From contig NC_079312.1 of assembly GCF_029931775.1 (NCBI RefSeq), positions 116,806,872-116,870,871 of the forward strand: 64,000 nucleotides of DNA, read 5' to 3'. The translations under genes were made by a program, and so were the position numbers. Positions within the stretch are counted from its first letter, which is position 1, and each line of letters opens with the position of its first letter. Origin of the DNA: Euleptes europaea. Lineage: Eukaryota; Chordata; Lepidosauria; Squamata; Sphaerodactylidae. Below the pieces are notes generated by a model. The model saw nothing but the letters and a program-made list of their open reading frames with translations, searched no databases and was not told where the DNA came from. This document shows positions 21,001 to 27,185 of the stretch, piece by piece.

Positions 21001-21949
21001 CCATCAGAGGGCCAGCTGCTGTATTGGAGATCTTGTACATCTCAGAGTTTTTACTCATGGGATTTAGGAAGGGCTTTCTTTTCTATTAAGATTAGAAATT
21101 GTAATTAAGAAACTGTAATAAAGAATATTTTCCATTTGAGGCCTGATTAAAAATGGGTATCTGAGTGCATGAATGTTTATAATTAAAACAGAACTCCTTT
21201 CACTGAAGCTGGGAAAGAGATTGAAACTTTCTATGTGTCATGTGAGAAGGAATGTGTACTTAAAATGTTTTCTTTGCTAGTAGACTCAACATAGAACTGC
21301 TTTTTGTGTTGATTTTACAGAAATAAATGTTGATTAGACCGACATTTTTAAGTTTTAGTGCTAGCAAGGTAATTGCAAAGATTGTTACTTAATTTTTGAG
21401 TTTTAGGAGGCTTTTGCATGCATCCCTGTGCGTGGCATATAACCTAATCCTATGCAGGTTGGTCTGGCTATGCCCATGAGGTATGCTATGCACATTAGAT
21501 ATGCTATCTCAGCCTTGGATTTGGATCGTTAAATATCTATTGCCTAAAATCAGTTCTAATCCCCTTTTTTCCTTTCAATGAAGTTCAGTAACTCTTGCTT
21601 TCTTTTTCAGCTGAAGATACCCAGTTTGTTTGGTGATATGGAGATAGTTCCTTCTCTTCTACATGGGGACCTGTGGGGAGGAAATGTGGCCGAGGATGAT
21701 TCTGGCCCTGTTATCTTTGATCCTGCATCTTTCTACGGTCACTCTGAGTATGAGTTAGCAATTGCAGGGATGTTTGGTGGCTTCAGTGGTTCTTTTTATT
21801 CTGCCTACCACAGTAAAATCCCCAAAACGCCAGGTTTTGAGAAACGGCTCAAGTTGTACCAACTATTCCACTACATGAACCACTGGAATCACTTTGGAGG
21901 AGGGTACCGAGGCTCCTCTATAAATATAATGAGAAACCTGGTGAAATGA
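2939..21949 (+). CDS. FN3KRP: Ketosamine-3-kinase, six coding exons
   Basis: Cytosolic kinase of the fructosamine-kinase/APH fold. The human protein phosphorylates C3 of psicosamines and ribulosamines on glycated proteins, which destabilises the adduct. Exons: 2939-3079, 6927-7078, 16515-16606, 17834-17916, 19389-19511, 21611-21949. All introns are GT-AG and the frame closes at 309 residues, the length of human FN3KRP and FN3K. Seen: P-loop GGGCIS with Cys24, VYVKIN, the VMEH hinge, catalytic HGDLWGGN and metal-binding [16 protein letters not shown]-terminus IMRNLVK. The N-terminus ([18 protein letters not shown]) is nearer FN3KRP than the FN3K paralogue as I recall them. The start has a G at +4 and lies in a CpG island. 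The exon 1 donor, GAG|GTGGAG, is weak. No paralogue lies nearby, though FN3K is adjacent in mammals. Confidence 0.95.
3080..3809. other. FN3KRP intron 1, 5' part
   Basis: The CpG-rich tail ends near 3260, with a G11 run at 3245-3256. The rest (3260-3780) looks like an old dispersed repeat because of its phased simple composition, but I do not recognise it. No exon seen. Confidence 0.4.
3818..4519. mobile_element. hAT-type non-autonomous element, with SINE inside
   Basis: Ends read CAGGGCTGTGGAACTCA...TTTGGCACTCCTG and are flanked by an 8-bp duplication, GGTTAGAC (3810-3817 and 4520-4527), the hAT size. The same family occurs at 42746-42937 and 49296-49781. A tRNA-Ala-like SINE sits inside at about 4044-4250. 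This copy also holds a ~48-bp block (3969-4016) absent from the other two and matching 2565-2613 upstream of FN3KRP. Confidence 0.85.
4044..4250 (+). mobile_element. tRNA-Ala-like SINE, full length
   Basis: The tRNA-like head GGGGCTGCGGCTCAGAGGTA...GGTTCAATCCCCGGCA is followed by the family body ('ttaaagggactaggccagtaggt', 'gagagccgctgccggtctgagtagacaatac') and the end 'gattcagtataagacagcttcatgtg'. It lies within the hAT element at 3818-4519. Confidence 0.88.
4675..4889 (-). mobile_element. MIR-like tRNA SINE
   Basis: The minus-strand head has a tRNA-like B box (antisense 'gaacctgggtctcccagatcc'). The body has the core motif 'aaggtcacccagcaagct', and the L2-like tail reads 'taccctgcctttgtccccaatgaggacc' on the + strand. 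Related copies lie at 37740-37925, 52092-52300 and 57058-57285. Confidence 0.65.
4890..5697. other. FN3KRP intron 1, unannotated part
   Basis: AT-rich intron sequence. I see no exon and no recognisable repeat. Confidence 0.4.
5701..6653. mobile_element. Terminal-inverted-repeat element (CCGTATATACTCG family)
   Basis: The ends are CCGTATATACTCGTGTATAA and its inverse ...CGAGTATATACGG; adding flanking TTA/TAA makes the palindrome longer, so the target duplication may be TA or TTA. Subterminal blocks 'cggcttatac.cgggtcaatac' occur at both ends. The centre is GC-rich: a GGGAGGA run (about 5790-5866), five ~83-bp tandem units, and a 28-bp palindrome around GGCGGCCGCC (6492-6519). No transposase is encoded. 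The superfamily is not certain. Confidence 0.8.
5888..6260. repeat. Five tandem ~83-bp GC-rich units
   Basis: Units begin at CGCCATTTT at 5888, 5972, 6055, 6137 and (as ACCAAATTTT) 6218. Each has the form CGCCATTTTCTCC-CCGGGAGGGG-TCTTGGGCAGCCTCTCTGC-AGAAGCTGCCCTGG-CCCCC. The spacing of 84, 83, 82 and ~82 bp indicates recent unit duplication. The frames are open across the array only because the unit lacks stops; I do not read it as coding. Confidence 0.88.
7079..7643. other. FN3KRP intron 2, 5' part
   Basis: AT-rich intron DNA between exon 2 and the LINE insertion. Nothing recognised. Confidence 0.4.
7652..9751 (+). pseudogene. Vingi/I-like LINE ORF2, 5'-truncated
   Basis: The conceptual protein (7650-9008, then 9102-9749) is a non-LTR reverse transcriptase: [64 protein letters not shown], and catalytic YADDAVL near 8600. 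Downstream is a CPC...H..LEC zinc-knuckle-like region (RICPCSSG...[10 protein letters not shown]). A stop and a frame change near 9008-9050 break it. The left edge is abrupt in mid-ORF after AGGAGCTT (7644-7651); the same octamer follows the nested L1 at 15742-15749, a likely target duplication enclosing both elements. The clade (Vingi rather than another I-group LINE) is from memory of the C-terminal pattern. Confidence 0.8.
10580..11656 (+). CDS. L1 ORF1 protein, intact frame
   Basis: 358 residues. A lysine-rich N-terminus and an acidic patch ([12 protein letters not shown]) precede a coiled coil at about residues 60-155 (heptad-like [29 protein letters not shown]). The RRM-like domain follows ([14 protein letters not shown], about 150-235), then the C-terminal domain ([12 protein letters not shown]..., [21 protein letters not shown]). 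L1 ORF1p is a trimeric RNA-binding chaperone. No stop interrupts the frame, although ORF2 is broken. Confidence 0.88.
   Translation: MRKRFTSFAHRQSQKLKGKQQKKFLEDFEISEEEEQEADVAKFKPTSENPQKKSSVMAKENQEFFLRTQEMILDMKTSLQKSIQDSEQKVLQSIAKVEEKLELNSQEIVKIKQKQEDIETSVTQHTTELSEQSKLIQDLSIKADAHEVKFRDKNIKFRGIPEQFGKTSLESDIRTFLHDNYEFDDDDTLLEYCYRINSSYATRYNKPRDILVRFVHKRTRDLLLRTQRNDPLVWEGKSIQILSDLPGSVLTKRKEYTELKQELIKRQIRFRWLIPYSLDISLPQGKRIIPNQLQAEELLEELKSSKDSALEELEDTLGTSSSSSQQSQKDKKKPLEKRELRKQKKTTEGDKLDQAAAL
11676..15404 (+). pseudogene. L1 ORF2 (endonuclease-reverse transcriptase), broken
   Basis: The APE-type endonuclease starts [13 protein letters not shown]; later motifs [21 protein letters not shown] and SDHNPIEL are kept, but the usual LQETH reads FQKKH, losing the catalytic Glu. 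The reverse transcriptase has [39 protein letters not shown] and YADD (13744-13755). The C-terminal Cys-rich piece is [19 protein letters not shown]. Breaks: stops near 11910 and 12908, and frame changes near 11912-11993, 13615, 14675 and 15200. Not functional. Confidence 0.9.
15750..16514. other. FN3KRP intron 2, 3' part
   Basis: Intron sequence with no recognised repeat or exon before the acceptor at 16514. Confidence 0.4.
16735..17345 (-). mobile_element. L2-like LINE, 3' non-coding end
   Basis: Antisense to the gene in intron 3. Blocks such as 'cggtcccaagccatatagggctttaaaggtcaaaacctt', 'ttgaattgggctgggagcagattgg' and 'gttctgcactagctgcagcttctgaat' are typical of squamate L2/CR1-like 3' regions as I recall them. 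The tail lies at 16735-16760. Confidence 0.6.
18275..18489 (+). mobile_element. tRNA-derived SINE (GCCAGTGTGGTGTAG family)
   Basis: The tRNA-like head has A box GTGTAGTGGTTAAGAGC and B box GGGTTTGATTCCCC. The body reads 'tgaccttggactctcttagagctctctcagctccacctacctcac' and the tail 'ggcatataaaaaccaactcctcttcttc'. Minus-strand copies lie at 53432-53735 and 59778-60081. Confidence 0.85.
18616..18826 (+). mobile_element. 5S-rRNA-derived SINE
   Basis: The head keeps the 5S rRNA internal promoter region (ATCTTGGGAGCTAGGCAGGGTTGG...ATATTTGGAAGAGCGACCACCAAGGAATACCAGG). The body is 'aatggcaaaccacctctga' and the tail 'tcaccataagtcagctgtgacttgacagta'. The tail resembles the BovB 3' end at 63221-63260. 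Confidence 0.85.
19587..20600 (+). pseudogene. L2-like LINE ORF2 fragment
   Basis: The open piece 19586-20455 matches the pre-RT and RT start of L2 ORF2: [44 protein letters not shown], then [36 protein letters not shown]. After a stop at 20453 the pattern continues ([30 protein letters not shown]) and then fades. Part of the usual palm region is missing between WPS and LEKTSLD. It lies 75 bp after FN3KRP exon 5. Confidence 0.8.
20601..21610. other. FN3KRP intron 5, 3' part
   Basis: No further exon or clear repeat before the last exon. Confidence 0.4.
21611..21949 (+). CDS. FN3KRP: FN3KRP exon 6 (catalytic, stop)
   Basis: 112 residues. It holds the catalytic loop [17 protein letters not shown] (Asp base and Asn), [24 protein letters not shown] with the metal-binding Asp, and the C-terminal [14 protein letters not shown]...NLVK. 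Near-identity to the human exon makes this the surest exon of the gene. Confidence 0.95.
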   Translation: MKIPSLFGDMEIVPSLLHGDLWGGNVAEDDSGPVIFDPASFYGHSEYELAIAGMFGGFSGSFYSAYHSKIPKTPGFEKRLKLYQLFHYMNHWNHFGGGYRGSSINIMRNLVK

Positions 21950-23378
21950 CTTTCTACTGTGGAGTTTTATCCCCCCCGTTCAGAAAAAATATACACTTTC
22001 TGCTGTTTCAGCCTCACTGATGCACGTCTGTTACAGTAGATGGTGACCTTGTGCCCTCTTCCCACAGTTAAATTGCCTTTTTGTGTCTCAGGTTTGGTGT
22101 TGCACTATTGCAGGTTATCAAAGAACTGACCAAGGAGGTAACCAGATTTGTATGGAAGAGGCTGTTGGGGTGTTGCTGAAAATCTCTTAGCATGCTAGAT
22201 TGGAGAAAATGTCTCTTGTGTGAGTAGTTTGGAATCTTTGCTACTCAAAACAGCTCCTAAAACAAAGCAGCAAAAGTCCTGGGCGTATAGTCAGGCCACA
22301 TATTACTAGCTATGTCCTTCACAAGAAATTGACAGTCTCACCGAATGGAAAGATGTCGTTTCCCTCATAATTATACAAGCGATTAACATTTTTGGGCTTA
22401 ATCTTGTAATCTTGACTGGTTTACTTTCAGTCTTGCACTTCAGTTACAGACACCAAAGGAATGTAGTGGCCCTGTCTTGTTTCATTAGAAAAATGTCCCA
22501 GTGGGGTTTACTCCTGAGTAACTGAGTACAGGATTGCAGCCTAAGTACTCAGAAAATATTCTTTTGTATGGTTGTAGAATTTCACTCCTACAACAGTTGG
22601 ACTAGGTCTGGATCTTTTGCAAGTACCACGCTAGTCCAGTGCATTTATATTTAAGGCTGCAACCAACAGAAAGGTGTGAGGAGATGTTATAAAGACAGAC
22701 CATTTTCAAGCAAAGTCTAATAAAAATGTAATTTATCCACTCAGAGTGGGCGAGGACCACTTTCAACTGTTGATGGATAGGCAAAGTGGGATTAAACATA
22801 AAATCAAGTCTTAAGTGTGGGATGAAACATGATAAGCAGATCCTATTAGAAAATTAGAGATAAAGCTGAACTAACATCTGTATAGAGATGGGCATACAAG
22901 ATATTAGCCCCTCTAGTGTGTGGAAATCCAGTTTTGGATTTCTGGGACTAGAATGCAATAGCATTTGGGGAAAATGTGCACTAAAAGTCTACGCCATAAA
23001 TATTTTTGAACACACTTAAAATTATACACTTAAGACTAGCAACTAGAGGAGCAATTTTGTTCTTTCAGGTATTGGTTTCTGGTGATTCTTCATTCCCAAA
23101 TCACTAGGTAGGTGAAAAGGCATGATTCTTAGAATGCATGCTTATGCAGAATTCAGAATGCTTTTCACTAGTTTTCAGTTAATGTTACACTACAGCATTT
23201 CTTGAAAGTTCTGAACGTTGGGAAAGCAGCATGACTTACAAACTAATTTATAAACTTCAGCAGTGTGTTGCTTTTTTCCTCTCCTAATTTCAGTACTAGT
23301 AGCACTGGCTGTTAACTGGATTTGTCAGAAAGTTCAGCTCATAAGAGTAGTTTAATCTTCTTGTGCTGTTTAAATAAA
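21950..23378 (+). other. FN3KRP putative 3' UTR
   Basis: Non-coding sequence after the TGA. The first plausible polyadenylation signal I find is AATAAA at 23373-23378, which would give a ~1.4-kb 3' UTR. An earlier cryptic site cannot be excluded. Confidence 0.45.
23373..23378 (+). terminator. Candidate poly(A) signal of FN3KRP
   Basis: AATAAA within 'gtttaaataaaacctt'; its distance from the stop codon is plausible. Confidence 0.4.
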
Positions 23379-23556
23379 ACCTTTATCTGATTATCTCTTC
23401 TACTTTCTTCACTAGAATTGATTTATTTAATTTATAGCCTGCCTTTCTCACTGAGACTGAAAGTGGATTGCAAATATAAAAACAGTGCAGAAATAAAAAT
23501 AGTGCAATCAGCATAAAACATCCAATAAACAATACAGTATGACTAGGATTACAAAA

Positions 23557-24148
23557 GGAGCCCCGTGGCGCAGAGTGTTAAGCTGCAGTACTGCAGTCAA
23601 AAGCTCTGCTCACGACCTGAGTTCTATCCCGACGGAAGTTGGTTTCAGGTAGCCGGCTCAAGGTTGACTCAGTCTTCCATCCTTCCGAGGTTGGTGAAAT
23701 GAGTACCCAGCTTGCTGGGGGTAAAGCACTGGTTCCCAACCGGGGGTCCGTGGACCCCCAGGGGTCCGCGAGAACTAAATCAAGGTCCACGAAACAAAGT
23801 TATAAACCCATAATAAATTAATATTTTCAATTTAAAGTCCTCTATTATAAAAAAACATTCAAATATTATTCTAAGTTTAATGTTTAACTAACAGTTGTGA
23901 TTCAAGTTTATTTTCAAGTTCTCAGAATTTTTTTTTTGAACCTTGGGGTCCCTGCACCGAACAAAAAAGTCCTAGTGGTCCCTGGTCAAAAAAAGGTTGG
24001 GAACCACTGGGGTAAAGGGAAGATGACTGGGGAAGGCACTGGCAAACCACCCCGCATACAAAGTCTGCCTTGGAAACGTCGGGATGTGACGTTACCCCAT
24101 GGGTCAGGAATGACCCGGTGCTTGCACAGGGGACCTTTACCTTTACCT
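23557..24148 (+). mobile_element. Sauria SINE, split by a hAT element
   Basis: The tRNA-like head is GGAGCCCCGTGGCGCAGAG...CACGACCTGAGTTCTATCC. The body reads 'ggttgactcagtcttccatccttccgaggtt' and the end 'cacaggggacctttacctttacc', the (ACCTTT)n tail of this squamate family. A 13-bp duplication, TAGGATTACAAAA, flanks it (23544-23556 and 24149-24161). Confidence 0.93.
23727..24009. mobile_element. hAT non-autonomous element inside the Sauria SINE
   Basis: 283 bp with ends CACTGGTTCCCAACC...GGTTGGGAACCACTG, flanked by the 8-bp duplication GGGTAAAG (23719-23726 and 24010-24017). Removing it and one duplication restores the normal SINE sequence. The AT-rich centre has no transposase. Confidence 0.93.
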
Positions 24149-24371
24149 TAGGATTACAAAATTAGAACAATGCAAACAAAAAGTATGATATACAATGCAA
24201 ACACTGGATTACAAAAATAGAAAACAATGTAGTATGCATACAGTGAACAATATTCCCTTTATAAAAGCACCTTTCTGAAACATTCAATTGTACTACAATC
24301 CTATTTTCTTTCATAAGAATACCCTCCTGAACATTTCTGTCTTACACAGAATGATACACAGAAGTGTGGGA

Positions 24372-24545
24372 GACACATGAAGCTGCCTTATACTGAATCC
24401 GGCCATTGGTTCATCAAGGTCTGTGTAGTATACTCAGACTGGCAGCAGCTCTCTAGAGTCTCAAATAGGTGTTTTCCCACCACCTCCTGCTTGATCCTTT
24501 TAACTGGAGATACCAGGGATTGAACCTGGGACCTTCTGCGTGCAA
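24372..24545 (-). mobile_element. tRNA-Ala-like SINE
   Basis: Antisense copy running from 'acacatgaagctgccttatactgaatc' (body end) to 'gggattgaacctgggaccttctgcgtgc' (B-box and anticodon region). The A-box end is degraded. Confidence 0.85.
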
Positions 24546-24870
24546 ACCAGGTTTTCTTCCATGGTCCGTCCCCAAGGACATTCTGTAAGGTAGGATTCTC
24601 AACAGAGAATACTCAGGTACAGGCAGCAGTTGATCTTACACATTTGCAGGATGGCACCTTCAGAAGGCTTTATTCAGATAAGCAAAGCTGTCGTGGAGCA
24701 CAGAAGGAGAGGCAGTCCTGGAGACTTGGGTCCAAAGCCAGAAAGGGCTTTATGGGTTATAACCAGAACCTTCAACTGAGCCCAGTAACTGATAAGTAAC
24801 CAATTGAGTGACTGCAGAAAAGGTGTAAAATGCTATATCGGGCCATGAGAAGTTCAAATGTTAGTGGTTT

Positions 24871-25269
24871 AATTTTTTTTTAAGTTATAGCAATAAGAAT
24901 GACATTTAAATTGATAATTTGAACCCTGGAGCAAATGTGTCATGGGAAAAGACTGGAAAAGTAAAGTGTATCAAGGCTGGATAATCAGAGAAAAGAAACA
25001 ACCCAGATCAAGTAGCATATAGAAAACATGCAAGTTAAATGTCCATCATTATTCTCAAATGGCAAATTCTGCTCTGAGAAATTTCCCAGTACCCATGCTG
25101 ACAAACAGTTTCTTCACAATTAGCCTTTCCTCTGAACTACCTATCTCACCCTCAGGCACACCTGCCCTTGCTGTGGGACATTTGTATATGAATTATATGT
25201 GTGTGGGAGAGAGTGTGACTGAGTGACTCTGACACAACTGAAAACTTATAGTATTAATTAGAAAGTAGG
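24871..25269. other. Intergenic stretch, nothing clear
   Basis: AT-rich DNA between the L2 remnant and the LTR element. No feature seen. Confidence 0.35.
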
Positions 25270-25274
25270 CCTTG

Positions 25275-25711
25275 TGTGAGGGTCTCTGTCTTTGTGTCTC
25301 TGCTTTCCATCACCTGCGGTGTTATCAGTGAACTCGTAAAAGCAGTTCACACCTTCTGGTCTCAGGCGCCAGGCCTGATGGCCCATGTATCTTCCCCCCC
25401 GCTGTTCTTCCTGCCAGTACTCCCTCAGGCCGGTGCGGCCTTGGAAGTGTGATAGCCGCACCAGACTTCCTGGGATCCGTCTGATGTTTTGTATTATGCC
25501 AAGCTTGTAACTTCCCATAACAATAAGTGTGAACCCCAGTGCCCCAGTGCCCTGGAGTCAATATATTCTGTAAACCCGTATAGCCCCTCACTTGCAACTT
25601 TCTACCTGTGCCTGTCTCATCTCCTGAAGGCTTCAATAAATCTATTGTTTCTGTATCAACGTCTGAGCAACTGATTTGGAGAAGCAAACTCAGAGAGGGG
25701 GATCTCTCACA
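25275..25711 (+). repeat. 5' LTR of chromovirus
   Basis: 437 bp, TGTGAG...CTCACA. It contains AATAAA ('cttcaataaatctattg', about 25635), as expected in an LTR. By eye it is the same sequence as the 3' LTR. Confidence 0.96.
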
Positions 25712-25754
25712 TTAAGTTGCAAGTCCTTGCCTCTCGGACTGCAGCTGTACCGCT

Positions 25755-27185
25755 TTGGACAGAATGCCAGCCGACGAGGACACCACCCCTAACCCCGATG
25801 CCCCCAAGGAACCGGACGAGCCGGAGAAGCCGGACCCGAAGGAGGAGGGAGCCAAGCCAAAGAAACCGAAGGGTCGCGCCCCCGACCAAGATCGGGACGG
25901 ACGTCCCCGGGGGCTTACTTATTGGCTGGACTCTCCCAAGGGCTGGTCGCTCTCGCGGACTGCGGCGAAGGATCGCCGGTTGGCCTTCCCCAGCACGGGA
26001 CTCGAAGGGGACCCGGCCCGCAAAGAGGCCCTCATGGAGGAAGAACGAAAGCAGTGGCAGGAAGACCGCCGGGCTATGCAGGAGCAGATGGAGATCATGC
26101 AACGCGTAATGGGTGAGATGGCCACGACCCTAGATGCGCTGAAGTTGCAACCTCCAGCCGGTGCTCCCCCAGACGGGGCGCCGGTAGTTCCGCCCGCAAC
26201 CCCTGCCCCCCCGGCCCGTCGGGACCTGAAAGTCACGTATGACGGGTCGGGAGACCAGTTGACCTTTTTTATGGTCCAAGTAGACATTTTTATGCGGGAA
26301 CAAGGCCGAACCTTCGTTTCTGAGGAGTCCCGGGTGCAGTACGTGGCTTCCTTACTGCAAGGGGAGGCGGCTGCCTGGATGGTGTTGCAGTATGAACTCC
26401 GCTCGCCGGTGCTGCGAACCCTGGACGAGTTCATGGTAGCACTCCGAAACCGTTTTGAGGACCCGACTCTGGGTGAGCGGGCTAAAGCCTCCCTGATGCA
26501 ACTGCGCCAAGGGACTAAGTCGGTGGCGCAGTATGCAAGTGAGTTCCAGTCACTGGCTAGCCGAATTCTGGACTGGAGTGAAGCTACCTTGGTACAATGT
26601 TTCAGGGAGGGTCTCAACCCAGACCTCCAACATTGGGCCTTCATGCAAGGGAACCCCCCGGATGTGGAAGGTTGGGTTCGCCATGCTGCTGACATCGAGA
26701 ATCGCAAACAACTCCTGAACTTGTCCAAGCAACGGCTTGGGCGAGACCCCAGGCCCCGAGGTGACCGTGGCCGGGAACTCCGGCAAGGGGGTGGCGGGGG
26801 TCTCTCGGCCGCGGAACGCCGCAAGCGGTTCGAGGCCGGCGTCTGCCTGATCTGCGGGGGAAAGGGTCACTTTGCATCGCAATGCCCCTCTCACTCAGGC
26901 CGTCCGACCCCCCCCCGCCAAACCCAGGCCGAGCCGACGAAACCGGCCGCCGACAGCCAGCCTCGCCGCAGAAGTGGACCACTGAGCCGGCGCTCCGGCG
27001 CACCCTCCGCTCTCCACGCGCGCCCCCAGGATGGGGCATCCGACTCTACGGTCCCATCGGGGTCCCGGATTACAAATACCGTCTTTGATTCGGACGGCTC
27101 CCCGGAAGCCACCACCCCGTCCCCCTCTTCCAGCGAGGAGGAAGAGTGGGAACAGCCGGCAAAAAACGCCGTCGGTCTGCTGTAG
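25755..27185 (+). CDS. gag: Chromovirus Gag
   Basis: 476 residues. The N-terminal third is charged and low in complexity, including EEERKQWQEDRRAMQEQMEIMQ, a likely short coiled coil at about residues 95-130. A retrotransposon capsid region follows at about 155-320 (KVTYDGSGDQLTFFMVQ, QGEAAAWMVLQYE, FMVALRNRFEDP, LRQGTKSVAQYASEFQSLAS), then one CCHC knuckle, CLICGGKGHFASQC. The capsid pattern belongs to the family from which mammalian PEG10/RTL genes descended. The first Met is at 25755; 25764 is an alternative. The 3' end overlaps pol by 40 nt. Confidence 0.92.
   Translation: MDRMPADEDTTPNPDAPKEPDEPEKPDPKEEGAKPKKPKGRAPDQDRDGRPRGLTYWLDSPKGWSLSRTAAKDRRLAFPSTGLEGDPARKEALMEEERKQWQEDRRAMQEQMEIMQRVMGEMATTLDALKLQPPAGAPPDGAPVVPPATPAPPARRDLKVTYDGSGDQLTFFMVQVDIFMREQGRTFVSEESRVQYVASLLQGEAAAWMVLQYELRSPVLRTLDEFMVALRNRFEDPTLGERAKASLMQLRQGTKSVAQYASEFQSLASRILDWSEATLVQCFREGLNPDLQHWAFMQGNPPDVEGWVRHAADIENRKQLLNLSKQRLGRDPRPRGDRGRELRQGGGGGLSAAERRKRFEAGVCLICGGKGHFASQCPSHSGRPTPPRQTQAEPTKPAADSQPRRRSGPLSRRSGAPSALHARPQDGASDSTVPSGSRITNTVFDSDGSPEATTPSPSSSEEEEWEQPAKNAVGLL

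Larger units (their letters stand above)
23412..24870 (-). mobile_element. L2-like LINE 3' remnant carrying three later insertions
   Basis: 'ttaatttatagcctgcctttctcactgagactgaaagtgg' is an L2/MIR-like 3' end on the minus strand. The remnant resumes after the Sauria SINE and, past 24550, continues with 'ccagaaagggctttatgggttataaccagaaccttcaactgagcccag'. Insertions are a Sauria SINE (23557-24148), a hAT inside that, and a tRNA-Ala-like SINE (24372-24545). Confidence 0.6.

Noticed and set aside
2939-21949. Assignment as FN3K rather than FN3KRP
   Set aside because: The N-terminal HSGGGCIS...TDQGRV and the LKIP...NLVK exon fit FN3KRP better; FN3K has a different P-loop surround as I recall it.
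25712-25740. A canonical primer-binding site after the 5' LTR
   Set aside because: No TGG-type tRNA complement could be recognised; the priming mode is left open.
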